Below, piece after piece: positions 44,601 to 48,700 of a DNA stretch of 64,000 nt. The stretch is from Coccinella septempunctata (taxonomy: Eukaryota > Arthropoda > Insecta > Coleoptera > Coccinellidae). The position numbers and the translations under genes are program-made. Under the pieces are notes generated by a model, which was given only the letters and a program-made list of their open reading frames with translations, made no database searches and was not told the DNA's origin. Position 1 is the stretch's first letter, and each line of letters opens with the position of its first letter. The DNA lies in contig NC_058189.1 in NCBI RefSeq assembly GCF_907165205.1, positions 38,900,270-38,964,269 of the forward strand, given 5' to 3'.

Positions 44601-45455
44601 TACGTTGGATAGAATAAGCCAGATTGATGGAAATGCCCAATAATTCCTATTAGTCTGCTGAGAGTCACTTCTGAAAACGTTCCCTCTAAAAATTCACGAG
44701 ACATGACCTTACTTCTTCTTGCATGAGGTAGTCAGTGAATTAGGAAAAAGAGATTTTTCATTGAAGAATGATAATCCAATTTTTCGCAACAAATGAATAA
44801 AATGAATTGGTGGCACAATGGCAGAGACAGAGACCAAGTGGAAGTATTGAGTTCTAATCTTGCTGGGGGCATACATTTTTTCATTCTTTGGTTTGGAATA
44901 GTTAAAGTGGATTCAAATTTGAAGTGTTTTCATCTTTTTCACCAGTTCCTCGGAACATTTTTGGTCTAATGATACCTTTTCGTGTTAGAAAGTATTCTGC
45001 TTTTATGAGTTCACTGAGTTCCCTAGGTCGTTCAAATATTGAAATTTCGCGATAAAATCATTAAATTCAATTTCATTCCTTCTTGCCCTATATTTGAGCT
45101 TCCTTCAATTCTTCATAATATTTTATTATACCATTGGAGTGCATGTTACTGACTATGTTATCTCTGCAGAAATACAATACCAATATTTTAGGTCATGAGA
45201 TTGGAGGCCTTCAAAAAACGATGGATAGGCAACGGTAATCAATGTCTACAGTCAAGGTCATCGTCGGTAGACAGTACAGATGATGATATCAAATTTCGCC
45301 TTGACGACCCTTCACTTAGGCTTACAATAGCAGATTCCCCCACCTCCCATGATCATCCCTTTGGCGATTTCTCCACCACAGTTACTTCAAATACGGACCT
45401 TCTTAAAGATAATAGTGAAGATTTAAAAAATCATCAACCAAAATCCCCCGTTTGA
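5159..45455 (+). CDS. Evi5: Evi5-like TBC-domain Rab GTPase-activating protein, 11 exons, 5' end outside window
   Basis: Joining 5159-5463, 25407-25636, 26796-26987, 29061-29420, 32521-32679, 32738-32974, 36046-36381, 36894-37061, 37121-37384, 43945-44046 and 45192-45455 gives one open frame of 871 codons plus stop. Every junction has GT-AG ends and matching phase. Numbered from the first whole codon, residues 1-102 are a Ser-rich N-terminal region and about 140-370 are the TBC domain. The arginine finger is IxxDxxR (R193) and the glutamine finger YCQG (Q230). Residues from about 385 to the C-terminus are mostly coiled coil with repeated ELxxxRLREAE-type blocks. The family (EVI5/EVI5L, fly Evi5) stimulates GTP hydrolysis by Rab11-type GTPases in membrane traffic and cytokinesis; both fingers are kept, so GAP activity is expected. 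The first exon opens with one base of a split codon, so an upstream coding exon exists that I could not find. Family assignment is strong; the exact Rab target is inference. Confidence 0.93.
5464..6825 (+). other. Start of the 19.9-kb Evi5 intron
   Basis: No exon was recognised. 6466-6590 resembles the 3' half of the TACAGGGTGAGTC repeat family (GAACAGTCTGTATCTTTTAA, then a GTCAAAGAC remnant). TACAGGGTGACC at 5579 looks like another element end without a partner. Confidence 0.4.
6826..8320 (+). pseudogene. Fossil Tc1-like transposase
   Basis: Translating the + strand in pieces gives VLVSIETVRRTLRDRDNQ near 6985-7040 (Tc1 second DNA-binding subdomain) and LPPRSPNLNSIEHAWDQLRR near 8120-8185 (catalytic E region). 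The parts between are broken by stops, frameshifts and an insertion of several hundred bp (about 7180-7740). There is no intact frame, so it is a very old DD34E-type relic. Confidence 0.7.
7382..7495. repeat. Tandem duplication, two units of about 60 bp
   Basis: CAGTTTTACATTTTTA, then AAAxAGCAAATAC and TATATTAT, occurs twice in a row with a few substitutions. Confidence 0.6.
8321..11560 (+). other. Evi5 intron, no gene recognised
   Basis: About 3.2 kb of AT-rich sequence with scattered short ORFs lacking any motif, splice support or homology I recognise. A reverse CACCCTGTAC at about 10452 is another possible dispersed-element end. Confidence 0.4.
11599..12792 (+). CDS. LINE ORF1, gag-like protein with three zinc knuckles (397 aa)
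   Basis: A basic, Lys/Ser-rich N-terminus is followed at about residues 140-215 by a PRE_C2HC-like domain, then three zinc knuckles at about 225-295: CYRCQRYGHAQSKC, CVKCSGNHSSKEC and CVLCGEQGHPASYKGC. The C-terminal tail is Lys-rich. This layout is typical of jockey-clade ORF1 (Doc, Juan, TART), which packages element RNA. The stop TAA shares its last A with the ORF2 ATG. Confidence 0.9.
   Translation: MQFVDRIITATAPKKALLVRRRSLYHVHIRRKTPQTKISPPAKRVRKDSSSSNEDTNKKRVLETPAQEKTTPVERKEKIPPVTLRGTSEWTSISNALMRNGINYSRATTVKDGIRVVPQTPQDHRRMTEFLHKINREFYTLQREEEKKIYAVVRYLPLDADIPTILDDLKDQGIVDAEVIRMTSNKTKNPMPLLLVKTQNKGIFEVRRLYNMNCVVEPKRRTTGPGQCYRCQRYGHAQSKCTFPWRCVKCSGNHSSKECTLTRENEERNASCVLCGEQGHPASYKGCSEWKLVTKKTKRSPRSNQTSSRPTQNTPRPSPNSSEVKKPQETATKAVKETKKPEKKTEKAKTVKKAETRKGISGITEELDKFTKNLLSTMMQNLEKEIEKKMQQIIKNI
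12792..15500 (+). CDS. LINE ORF2, AP endonuclease and reverse transcriptase (902 aa)
   Basis: Residues about 1-225 are an APE-like endonuclease: SWNVEGLRARRSEFEEL, QETRL, IIGDLNCKSQEWNSR and SDHNPIEF. The reverse transcriptase spans about 440-720: NYRPISLLSALGKVVE, MDIERAFDRVWH, GVPQGSVLGPLLY and the catalytic LYADDTGIAF. No RNase H is seen, in agreement with the jockey clade. It nicks target DNA and reverse-transcribes the element RNA. The overlapping TAATG start suggests translation by termination and reinitiation. Confidence 0.93.
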   Translation: MADTTIKNNLIIVSWNVEGLRARRSEFEELIEEKRPDVIALQETRLNPNVRIAFPNYDIYRNDRPNSTGGVAILARRNMDHHFDQIFNGQEVEAISIIVNTNRGQVKIISTYKSPDKDMLEEDLKMLLEGRHPKIIIGDLNCKSQEWNSRVENTNGRRLKIYAEKLNAVVIGPDISTYIPRVNGLPDVLDIVVMKDITEEISIDTIEDGTSDHNPIEFIVGHGPRNEEETQTKDRTDWEKYKNLLQEKITEIPQINTRDELDEAVEKLENQIKEAYEESTKRIRKPIPKHSHGDTPRDIKELIKKNRRLRKIYRTTKREEDKKKLNKHSQILKNALTELRNNRWHQRLRELNTIDHSAWKMQKRLRREQTVIPPLHGANGMVYTRLEKAEALADSIEREARINYRNDDDNEDLEEEVEANEELMMEPPETEIIPKPASPTEIKEIIMKLKNRKAPGEDRITNYMLKKLPRKGIAALTNITNGVMRTEYYTKRWKTAEMIVFNKPGKERKFPQNYRPISLLSALGKVVERVIAKRLNEETEMLKIIPPEQFGFRREHSTELQLLRLIEYVTEGMQTKQATGLVLMDIERAFDRVWHEGLIYKMKKAGYSTKLCKIVRNYLRNRNFYVKIDGATSRTRQLEAGVPQGSVLGPLLYVIYVYDIPKNARNMLTLYADDTGIAFRHRRPEIIHRRLQEAIDELLKWCIKWKIQINGRKTQAILLQKRRLRMEENLEVDGEEVEWKNEATYLGVTLDRGLTWKNHIKCAVDKTKAAMSKLYPLIGRRSHMNKNIKLTMIKTIARPQLTYGSAAWGFAAKTHIKRIQATENKLLRMAMDVPWFVRNKQIYKDLEWEPVTEFMKRKAERIFDKAKQHPNEELRRLVDYDPTEEARRSRTYHRRPRDQLRI
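15767..17193 (+). other. Evi5 intron, no gene recognised
   Basis: Contains a small inverted repeat, CACCTCGGAAAGT (about 15960) against ACTTTCCGAGGTG (about 16050). Otherwise nothing identifiable. Confidence 0.4.
17202..17445. mobile_element. hAT-type MITE copy 1 (244 bp)
   Basis: Terminal inverted repeats CATAGACATAGAGACATGG... and its complement, flanked by the perfect 8-bp duplication TCTCGAGT at 17194-17201 and 17446-17453. An 8-bp duplication is the mark of hAT transposases. Non-coding. Three more copies lie in the window. Confidence 0.88.
18184..18404. mobile_element. hAT-type MITE copy 2 (221 bp)
   Basis: Same family as 17202-17445 and in the same orientation. It lacks about 30 bp containing the CACTCACCTCTATGTG segment. 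Flanks CAGATTTA / CTGATTTA match at 7 of 8 positions. Confidence 0.87.
18413..19693 (+). other. Evi5 intron, no gene recognised
   Basis: An open stretch of 95 codons at 18937-19224 begins at GTG, has no recognisable domain and no splice support; it is treated as chance. Confidence 0.35.
19694..20135. mobile_element. Non-autonomous element of the TACAGGGTGAGTC family (about 440 bp)
   Basis: Ends TACTGGGTG and CCCTGTA. The interior matches 35072-35553 at several ordered blocks, including ATGCCACC, CACAGATA and TGCATTCAGxCAA. Non-coding. The superfamily is unknown. Confidence 0.65.
20621..20679. repeat. (TA)n microsatellite
   Basis: An uninterrupted run of about 28 TA units. Confidence 0.95.
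20822..22006 (+). pseudogene. 5'-truncated non-LTR retrotransposon, RT C-terminal half
   Basis: An open frame starts after TGA at 20819 and runs to TAA at 22006 with no ATG before 21149. It opens inside the RT domain: RVFVNDKSSSFKTLNNGLPQ, GSVLSPLLFNLYL and the catalytic IYADDIALAF. A thumb region follows (YLGIKLDSSLNFKVHLE), then a C-terminal Cys/His motif CECGAEEETIDHLVKSC. The frame is intact but lacks the endonuclease and RT fingers, so it is a dead-on-arrival LINE insertion. Clade uncertain. Confidence 0.85.
22007..22800 (+). other. Evi5 intron, no gene recognised
   Basis: The presumed LINE 3' UTR runs into unassigned AT-rich sequence. TACAGGATGTTCC at 22567 resembles the end of another dispersed element. 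Confidence 0.35.
22801..24133 (+). mobile_element. Tc1-like DNA transposon, internally deleted (1333 bp)
   Basis: Terminal inverted repeats of about 45 bp start CACTGCGCAAAAAAATTAAC on the left, with the complement on the right ending GCGCAGTG. TA dinucleotides flank both sides, the standard Tc1/mariner target duplication. It encloses a broken transposase reading left to right. Confidence 0.92.
23098..23886 (+). pseudogene. Tc1 transposase (DD34E), central part deleted
   Basis: The first frame, from the Thr-Gln-Glu-Glu segment near 23098 to about 23500, carries the paired-like HTH (EEGWTYTRIAERFGVSHTSV), the GRPR hook and the second DNA-binding subdomain. The frame is then lost at 23500-23580, where the region with the first catalytic Asp is missing and small indels occur. 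The second frame, 23584-23886, has FIFMDDNARPNRARIV and RSPDLNPIEQVWDNL; 34 residues separate the second D and the E. The copy cannot make an active enzyme. Confidence 0.9.
24379..24410 (-). ncRNA. Hammerhead-ribozyme-like motif
   Basis: On the minus strand: CCTGAGGA, T, GGCC-ACT-GGCC (4-bp stem II), then GAAAC, followed by GAGTAGTC. The conserved CUGANGA and GAAA boxes are both intact. Helices I and III are not obvious by eye, so cleavage activity is not assured. Similar motifs mark Penelope-like pseudo-LTRs. Confidence 0.5.
24433..24557. repeat. 42-bp inverted repeat with about 40-bp loop
   Basis: Arms 24433-24474 and 24516-24557 differ at one position and contain GATATTCATTCTCAAACCT and its complement. 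It lies about 20 bp from the hammerhead-like motif, so both may belong to one Penelope-like terminal structure. Confidence 0.85.
25407..25636 (+). CDS. Evi5: Evi5 exon B: start of TBC domain
   Basis: Follows a 19.9-kb intron. The phase-1 acceptor restores Gly. The exon encodes an acidic linker, then WGRIVNDWENNW and the TBC entry motif RRGIPKHFRAIVWQLLC (residues about 144-162), and ends in phase 0 before GTGAGA. Confidence 0.93.
25850..26601 (+). pseudogene. LINE RNase H and C-terminal zinc-motif remnant
   Basis: Near 25978-26060 the + strand encodes KVTLPWVSGHCGVEGKKADE, then LAKRAS, the conserved GHxGxxGNExAD-LA block of LINE-encoded type I RNase H. Upstream DSQAMLRSLES matches the earlier RNase H motif. 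Downstream traces of the C-terminal Cys/His region are interrupted by stops. It ends in an AATAATAAATAATAAT tail. The source is likely an I/R1/LOA-type element, unlike the two complete LINEs here, which lack RNase H. Confidence 0.72.
26611..26650 (+). ncRNA. Degenerate hammerhead-like motif
   Basis: CCTGAAGA, a weak hairpin ending GATAGC, then GAAGC in place of GAAAC. It is close to the better preserved copy at 32051-32092. The inverted partner is at about 25791-25825. Confidence 0.35.
26796..26987 (+). CDS. Evi5: Evi5 exon C: TBC catalytic fingers
   Basis: 64 codons, phase 0 at both ends. It holds both catalytic fingers of a TBC Rab-GAP: IRRDIARTYPEHDFF, with the arginine finger, and YCQGSGF, with the glutamine finger. 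Acceptor TTTTTTCAG and donor CAG|GTGAGT are near consensus. Confidence 0.95.
26988..29060 (+). other. Evi5 intron, repeats only
   Basis: Contains the inverted-repeat element at 27530-28216 and a fragment at 28365-28450 beginning AGGGTGAGTCTTTGA that belongs to the TACAGGGTGAGTC family. A 73-codon open stretch at 28763-28984 has no motif and no splice support. Confidence 0.4.
27530..28216. mobile_element. Inverted-repeat element, about 690 bp
   Basis: Arms of about 45 bp, 27530-27578 and 28172-28216, share ACTAGTAGTGGCAAAAAGC (one substitution between arms) and GTGTTGCC / GTGCTGCC. The interior is non-coding. No target duplication was made out. Confidence 0.55.
29061..29420 (+). CDS. Evi5: Evi5 exon D: second half of TBC domain
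   Basis: 120 codons, phase 0, after a T-rich acceptor ending TTTCAG. It starts MPEEEAFAVLVKLMQDY and includes FHTSMYASGWFLTLF, the hallmark C-terminal TBC segment of the EVI5 family. The ATG at its start is an internal methionine, not the start codon. Confidence 0.94.
29421..30230 (+). other. Evi5 intron, no gene recognised
   Basis: AT-rich sequence without exon, RNA gene or repeat partner that I could identify. Confidence 0.4.
30239..30483. mobile_element. hAT-type MITE copy 3 (245 bp)
   Basis: Full-length copy nearly identical to 17202-17445. Flanks GTGAGATG / GTGAGAGG match at 7 of 8 positions. Confidence 0.88.
30492..31311 (+). other. Evi5 intron with element fragments
   Basis: 31113-31143 on the minus strand resembles a decayed hammerhead-like pseudo-LTR piece (GAAAC, preceded by GGGGT...GCCC). 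31165-31182 resembles one end of the hAT MITE. 31255-31320 shares GAGTGGAGTAG and a CAATAAAGA/CAAATAAAGA end with 51280-51350, suggesting a common LINE/SINE 3' tail. Confidence 0.4.
31312..32058 (+). pseudogene. Unidentified ATG-less ORF, 248 codons, Lys/Ser-rich
   Basis: The frame is open from just after TAA 31309-31311 to TGA at 32056-32058 and contains no methionine at all, so it looks like the 3' part of a longer coding region cut off at about 31320 by another element's tail. The N-terminal third is acidic and Ser/Tyr-rich (YNSYTDLECNSTTSVSTFSE). The rest is Lys/Ser/Pro-rich (KKRSPSIKSTESKSNAPIKK), then KNKKTESKLPETETKEEI and KKGGRRTKEEGEDKKN. It resembles a disordered nucleic-acid-binding tail. 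Its stop overlaps a hammerhead-like motif. I do not recognise the protein; a gag-like ORF of a retroelement is the best guess, an unannotated host exon less likely. Confidence 0.4.
32051..32092 (+). ncRNA. Hammerhead-ribozyme-like motif, best-preserved core
   Basis: CCTGAGGA, T, GCTAT-TGTG-ATAGC (perfect 5-bp stem II with tetraloop), then GAAAC, then ACGTATC. Both conserved boxes, CUGANGA and GAAA, are intact. Helix I partners were not found by eye. Confidence 0.5.
32224..32450. other. Possible dispersed-element fragment
   Basis: Begins TACAGGGTG at about 32239 and shares ACCTGAACxACAA with the start at about 53080. No opposite end was found. Confidence 0.3.
32521..32679 (+). CDS. Evi5: Evi5 exon E: end of TBC, start of coiled coil
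   Basis: 53 codons, phase 0, acceptor AAATTTCAG. Encodes FFQKELPQR and then the Lys/Glu-rich MKYNAKKMKKLEKEYIVIK, conserved in EVI5 just after TBC. It ends at GAACTGAAG before a 58-bp intron; reading through that intron would stop at TAA 32755-32757. Confidence 0.92.
32738..32974 (+). CDS. Evi5: Evi5 exon F: coiled coil
   Basis: Begins right after CTTGTAG at 32731-32737, and splicing yields the family motif LRTENKQLRHRCEMLEEES. It continues ALADRLVRGQVSRAEEEE, very close to vertebrate EVI5. It ends in phase 0 before GTAAGC. A reader calling ORFs alone would miss its first 24 bases. Confidence 0.92.
33377..33413 (-). ncRNA. Degenerate hammerhead-like motif
   Basis: Minus strand: CCGAAGA (one base from CUGANGA), GTGGA / loop / TCCGC (5-bp stem II with one G-U), then GAAACGTC. 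It is preceded in the same region by the inverted pair GCTAGCAAGCAGAC (about 33238) and GTCTGCTAGCC (about 33291). Confidence 0.4.
33414..34693 (+). other. Evi5 intron, no gene recognised
   Basis: AT-rich with short spurious ORFs. Nothing identifiable before the solo LTR. Confidence 0.4.
34694..34978 (-). mobile_element. Solo LTR (285 bp) of a retrotransposon
   Basis: Ends are TGTAAC...GTTACA, flanked by the 4-bp duplication ATAT at 34690-34693 and 34979-34982. On the minus strand it reads as a GC-rich U3, a TATA box in CCTATATAAGCC, then an AT-rich R/U5 with AATAAA. It is much more GC-rich than its surroundings. The duplication and ends fit a Ty3/gypsy-like LTR; with no internal region, family assignment stays open. 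Confidence 0.8.
34890..34955 (-). promoter_or_regulatory. Heat-shock-element-like pairs in the LTR U3
   Basis: GTTCTAGAAC (about 34913) and TTCTCGAA (about 34941) are nTTCnnGAAn pairs lying upstream of the LTR's TATA box in its own sense. This is a sequence match only. Confidence 0.3.
35072..35553. mobile_element. Non-autonomous element of the TACAGGGTGAGTC family (about 480 bp)
   Basis: Left end CAGGGTGAGTC, right end GACTCACCCTGTAT in inverted orientation. The interior aligns with 19694-20135, and fragments occur at 24788-24878 and 50344-50500. Non-coding. Confidence 0.7.
35554..36045 (+). other. Evi5 intron, no gene recognised
   Basis: ATAGGGTGTTTCATT at about 35678 is another possible element end. 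Otherwise unassigned sequence up to the acceptor at 36045. Confidence 0.35.
36046..36381 (+). CDS. Evi5: Evi5 exon G: coiled coil
   Basis: 112 codons, phase 0. It starts HTSRQSSIEEISMKQEQ and has two diverged repeats of the block ELxxVKLREAE. Acceptor TTTCCAG, donor CAG|GTAAGA. The repeats are typical of the EVI5 coiled coil, which mediates dimerisation and partner binding in the family. Confidence 0.92.
36382..36893 (+). other. Evi5 intron, no gene recognised
   Basis: About 510 bp between coding exons. An 83-codon open stretch at 36739-36990 overlaps the true exon in another frame and is not coding. Confidence 0.45.
36894..37061 (+). CDS. Evi5: Evi5 exon H: coiled coil
   Basis: 56 codons between ACAG and GTAATG, phase 0. 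Encodes a polar linker and then KLEDELMTTRIREMETLTEL, another copy of the REAE-like heptad block. It is separated from the next exon by only 59 bp. Confidence 0.9.
37121..37384 (+). CDS. Evi5: Evi5 exon I: coiled coil
   Basis: 88 codons after TTTCAG, phase 0. Begins VMELETQVQVSTNQLRRQDE and contains KMKDELMNARISDAEKTQAV, aligning with the EVI5 C-terminal coiled coil. Donor AAG|GTGAGA. Confidence 0.92.
37800..38042 (-). pseudogene. Mariner-type transposase N-terminal HTH fragment (DUF4817-like)
   Basis: Minus-strand translation starting at 38042 reads MAFSVEERVKKIKLFFRNND, SARTTATLFNERHPGKNVSA, a short degenerate part, then LVAKFDDTGSVGNKKKVHER. This is the helix-turn-helix domain common in insect mariner/IS630-type transposases. 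No catalytic domain follows, so it is a relic. Confidence 0.7.
38243..39286 (+). other. Upstream region of the second LINE
   Basis: No ORF of note. Part of it, perhaps from about 38650, is probably the 5' UTR and internal promoter of the LINE that follows, but the boundary is not visible. Confidence 0.35.
39287..39997 (+). CDS. LINE ORF1, coiled coil and RRM-like RNA-binding protein (236 aa)
   Basis: The start is ATG at 39287. Residues about 1-100 are a Lys/Glu-rich coiled coil. From about 100, FDQMDQFSRRSNLRILNFEE begins an RRM-like domain of the L1 ORF1p type, with CYRVGKKNEGKARGVFIKL and GTGIIIREDLTGPR. This layout is common in L1, CR1 and related elements; the protein coats element RNA. 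No zinc knuckle is present, unlike the jockey-type ORF1 at 11599. Confidence 0.85.
   Translation: MVLTREMRDELESAVNNAVHKCLTSDAVIKTIVNNVSEAIMKTMETKLAEMEKSVNTIHDKLSSMKEEYDYKISELKTETEIAKSEKNTLQKKFDQMDQFSRRSNLRILNFEENPSEQIREEVIKLMNTKLAINLTHKDIDICYRVGKKNEGKARGVFIKLHDYMVKHKIYNKKRMLKGTGIIIREDLTGPRMELLGMAVDKYGMRNVWTDSGRIFINKDNKLHKIISKDELMNLL
40187..43171 (+). CDS. LINE ORF2, endonuclease and reverse transcriptase (994 aa)
   Basis: The N-terminal 250 residues are an APE endonuclease: HFNIRSLRKHFDELL, LSETW, SYRPPS, LFLGDINVDLL and SITDHYSTL. The RT spans about 480-760: NYRPISVINSFAKIFEQ, FVDLAKAFDTVSH, GGVPQGTVLGPILF and the catalytic CYADDTAIVF. The C-terminal part resembles CR1/L2/Daphne-type elements (VRYLGILIDHHLRWDKQ). 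No RNase H is seen. All catalytic motifs are intact, so the element could be recently active. Confidence 0.92.
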   Translation: MLDILDTLDSYEEVITKTSPSLHDYFAGRDSRLAGALGVIHFNIRSLRKHFDELLVYLERNLNNLDVIVLSETWNLDSVSEFTIPNYTIYYNESKANQSDGLVVYIRNSLTSDVQIISLAETKLLRITFDINDRNKQTKCGITASYRPPSIDVRTYLDDLDRYFSTLKWEPMELFLGDINVDLLDKVSINTNGYKNIMSQNGFVSTINKPTRVTKDSATTIDHIFIRQANYLLNKIELDPLVVHSSITDHYSTLIMISRLTTANVTPNITHRYNIINYNKLRSILEVERWSEILSCKETQRAYSVFVDVLGKHIAESTETMLRKKGRNKLKPWITEGLVKSIHTRDQMKRKFLRSPTPELELEFKKYRNKLNSLIKFTKDNYYKNKLDACDNCGQSWKIINEISNYKPKKSNNVENVSLLEHGDKVITDNEEKANYFNDYFINVGKRMANRIEKCELPENFLKKSTVASSLFLRPVDENEIILAISKLKNNCAPGPDGITTTVIKSIHEYIVTPLTHIINLCYTNGNMPTQWKESNVTPIYKAGNRNNVENYRPISVINSFAKIFEQTIKVRLIEFFDKHHVITPQQFGFVSGSSTEDAVLDFIKYTVEALDESSKCLAVFVDLAKAFDTVSHSLLLNKLSDCGVRGHTLKLFEDYLFQRKQRVKIGDKFSTSSFVTGGVPQGTVLGPILFLVYINSLTQIVNFQGHIVCYADDTAIVFKGKSWKEVHNNAETDMQKFQCWLNNNLLSMNMDKTKYMEFSLISSEHPTEMKFHIHKNTCNNKDGNNCSCPSIEKAETVRYLGILIDHHLRWDKQTSNVAERLRLLLYKFYRLRDILSRKNLLTVYKALAESIIQYCIMVWGGTFDNSLRHLQTTQNSIVKIIFRKERLFPTDQLYLETGILNVRSIYSYQCLKWMFSNMNKYNIITVKTTRSTENRNVGIPLFRKAHTQRFLPYFGPKLYNLLPAHLRNVSNFRQIKTDLKSYIISNPSIFDIF
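43481..43944 (+). other. Evi5 intron, no gene recognised
   Basis: Unassigned sequence between the LINE tail and the exon at 43945. Short ORFs on both strands look spurious. Confidence 0.4.
43945..44046 (+). CDS. Evi5: Evi5 exon J: coiled coil, 34 codons
   Basis: Short exon after a 6.6-kb intron that holds a complete LINE. It encodes SQEIATEGELRIHSVDESER, then VRELQDKVADLQAE, matching the EVI5 family. Acceptor TTATAG, donor GAG|GTGAGC, phase 0 at both ends. Confidence 0.87.
44047..45191 (+). other. Last Evi5 intron
   Basis: About 1.1 kb. Apart from a tRNA-like fragment at 44810-44875, nothing was recognised. Confidence 0.4.
44810..44875 (+). repeat. tRNA-like (SINE head?) fragment
   Basis: TGGTGGCACAATGGCAGAGA resembles a pol III A box, and GAGTTCTAATCT, 30 bp on, resembles a B box (GGTTCGAATCC) with changes. 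It could be a decayed tRNA-derived SINE. No clean cloverleaf was drawn. Confidence 0.3.
45192..45455 (+). CDS. Evi5: Evi5 last coding exon
   Basis: Acceptor TTTTAG at 45186-45191. The exon encodes VMRLEAFKKRWIGNG and then a Ser/Asp-rich tail ending KSPV and TGA at 45453-45455. In-phase joining to the 43945-44046 exon recreates the conserved DLQAEVMRLEA junction. Confidence 0.9.
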   Translation, partial: VMRLEAFKKRWIGNGNQCLQSRSSSVDSTDDDIKFRLDDPSLRLTIADSPTSHDHPFGDFSTTVTSNTDLLKDNSEDLKNHQPKSPV

Positions 45456-45736
45456 CCATATTCGACTGTGTTAAAAATGTAGTCAATTGTATTCTGCAAG
45501 TCCTAGAATTATCCATTGATTATTTGTGAAAAATGATAGATGAATCTGTTGAAGGAAACGGTAGTATTGAAATTCTACAATTTTCACTCATTGTTATTCA
45601 TGAAGATGAATTTGTTGTTTCAGTATTACTGTTGTTATTTATGATGTAGTATTTATTCAACATTATTGTTTTGAATATCGTGGTTTCTGGTTATTGAATG
45701 AATTTGTTTTCCAACATATGTAAGCAATAAAATAAA
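45456..45736 (+). promoter_or_regulatory. Evi5: Evi5 3' UTR with poly(A) signals
   Basis: About 280 bp of AT-rich sequence follows the stop. Overlapping AATAAA hexamers at 45726-45736 are the first strong cleavage signals. Confidence 0.6.
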
Positions 45737-48700
45737 ATGGTTAGATATAAAACATTCCACAGTGTCAAAAGCGAGTCATTCATAAATGTAGGCTTTGTAT
45801 GATGATAGTCGGTAGGTTTTTACAGGAATCGAATTTTTCTCCGTTTTTGTAAAATTTTGACTGGAACCATATTTCTTACACAATAATCAATTTAGGTATG
45901 ATATTTATTATTTGAATTTTAAAAAATGGATTACGACCACGATTCTAATCAATCAGATTTTCTTGTTGAAAATAATTTTATAATAAATATTAATATTAAT
46001 TCTTATAGTTTTCATAGAATTTTTAACTGACGACAGCTTTTTTATTGAATATTGTCAACTTTATTTTTATATGTTATGTTTTTAACAATCAGTATTTTAT
46101 TGGCTCTGTACTTAGTGGTAATATACCTAATGAGATTGTTTCAGAGTTTAGGATTAAAAAATTCAATAAGTTATCTGATGCTTATTCATTTTTTTTTGTA
46201 TCCTTTCTTAAGATCTGACAATCTGAATTCAATAAGATGTATTATTGTAATTTCTTATTGAAATAGTCATTTTTCTAGTTAAATACGATTCGTCAGTATA
46301 ATATTTCACTACAATTTTTTTAACATTCCCATTTTCCAAAGAGAAGGAGTTTTGATATGAATTTTTTAATGGTGAATAATGTAATTGATCAATAATTGTT
46401 GTTTTTCGAAATTTCTCTAACTGCATTGGCTACGAGACTATTTTATTTTTTATATAATTAATTGCATTTCGAATTTCAAATACAGAAAATTCTTGTTCTT
46501 AAAAATTTTCAACTTGTGATTTAATTGTGCAATCAGATGTTCTTATTTATTTAGCAATTAGTGATTTATGTTATGTTTCTTCATTGCAAAATTAAAATAT
46601 TTTATTTCTAATGATCAGTTATTTGTTTAATTAATTCAGATTTTCAAACATAATTTGGTATGGTATTATTTTGAATATTTGTTAAAAATGTATAATTATG
46701 TATAATTTAACAATAAAATGTCGATGTTTCAAATATTTCATTGTTCTACACTAGGAAGCAACATATTTCTCGCAAGAGGTGTAACCTCCTCTTTCCCTCT
46801 TTCAAAAAGTCTCCCCTACTAGAGACAGTTTTCTATATTCTAAGGTACAAGCAAAACGATTAATTGAAACCGAGTTTCTATTAATTTTATTACAATAAAT
46901 GCGATAAGATATAGCTGATTGATCCAGTTCAAAGAAACACAACGGTTTGTCAAGGTTCCATTGACCAGAGAAAATAAAAAAAATTGCATTATCTTTAACA
47001 GTCAAGAAAAATAATATAAACAATACAACAAGGTGATGAAACCATATTTCAACTTTTAAAGCAAATAAATATACAAAATTAAACTCAATTCAAATGGCAC
47101 TGCCGGTTGATTAAACTTTTTAGGGCATAATATACAGTGAACGCCATAAAACAGCTACTTTTAATTCTTACGGAAATTTAGAAGTACATACAATACGTCA
47201 ATCATGGATTGCTACCCGATGATTTGGCTTTAATTAGATAGCAAAGAAAAGTGTAATGGGTTTATTCATATAACTCTGACCTCGAGCACTTTCGGAGGTT
47301 TTCGTGAACAAGAGGACCAGCACCAGCAATAATTTCGAAACTATAAATAGAACACCGACAGGGTTGAACTCGGAAAAGAATAGATGCAATTGGCAATTGT
47401 ACGAGAAAAACATACAATAAATTTGTCCAAGTAGGAAGTTTAGCAGCAATCTTTGGATCCCACTGCATAATAACCCCTTCCGCCGCGGCGATGCAGTCGA
47501 CTCCCAACCACTTTTTCGTTTCACTCAGCCCAAAGATTATAATCTATAATCTTTGATTCAGCCGTTACGCACGCAGATTTGAACAAATCTTGATTTTCCA
47601 ACGTCCGAGCGCGCCCAAGTGACTCACAAAAAAAAAGTACTATGCAGAATAAACTTGATATCAAAAATCAAACGGGAATCAAGATAGAATGACCATGCGC
47701 GGTGAGGGTTCAAATTGGCTTTTTTAATCTTTTTGCATCCCAGAAGAAATATTCTCGGTGGCGGTTTTATCTTTCATCAATAGTCCAAGTAGGAACAACC
47801 TTCTTTTAATTAATTGCACTAGAGTAACGGTTTAGAGGACCGCACGTTACCAGGATTGCTGGGGAAGTTACACCTTACGCTTCCATAATGAGTTTGCACG
47901 CCATGACAAAATTTCAAACCGCAAATTCCTATCGTCAAACCACTGGTTTATCAACCGCCAAAGTTAAACGACAAGGTAAATCGTACATCGTACAAAGAAA
48001 AGATCAGGACTATGCCTACTGCATTTCCATTTACAATTCTACGAGTTTCCACACCATGACTGAATTGATAATAGAAACGTACCGCAAATACTTATCGCCC
48101 AACGTTATAGGCCTATAAACATAGCGTTAATCCTGTAGTTTAATAAAGCAGGGATCGCGCTGAGTCAGTGGCGCACCAATCCTGGTGAACTATATGTTCC
48201 CATGACCAGAGATCGTATTCAAAGTTTATAATGAACCTAACTCTATAATCTTTGATCGTATCGATACTCATGGGGGGGGGGGGATTAACCAGAATCACAC
48301 CCCTCGTCCTCCACTTGCTCAAAATGCCTCAGAAATAGGCGAAATGTGTGCAGCACATTACATCATGAAGTTTTAGTGCTGTACACACAAAAGAGGTTGC
48401 TGCAAAAATTGAATCTGATGATGATAAAAAGCCGACCATCATTTGAATATTTTTTTGCTTCAAAAGAAGCGAAGATTCTCATTGAATTCCCACAACAAAC
48501 ACTGAATATGAAAATGAATAAGAATGCTAGAGAAGGAATGAGAATACGAAACTGCTACTCACACAATTGTGGGTTTTTACATATCCTTTTTTAGTTTCCA
48601 AGAACCTATCGCGCCACTACCTGACCTGCGAGTGGGTGCAGACTCATGTACCCCTTCATATTTCATTATGAACCACCATAAATGTCTTTTTGTCCAAAGC

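Noticed and set aside
47234..47524. Overlapping minus-strand ORFs of 81 and 96 codons
   Set aside because: Different frames over the same bases with no motif in either; treated as chance.
47888..48118. ATG-initiated 76-codon ORF in the intergenic region
   Set aside because: No domain, no splice or promoter support, and a length expected by chance in this sequence.
48272..48283. Run of 12 G residues
   Set aside because: A simple homopolymer; may be partly a sequencing artefact and has no G-quadruplex spacing.
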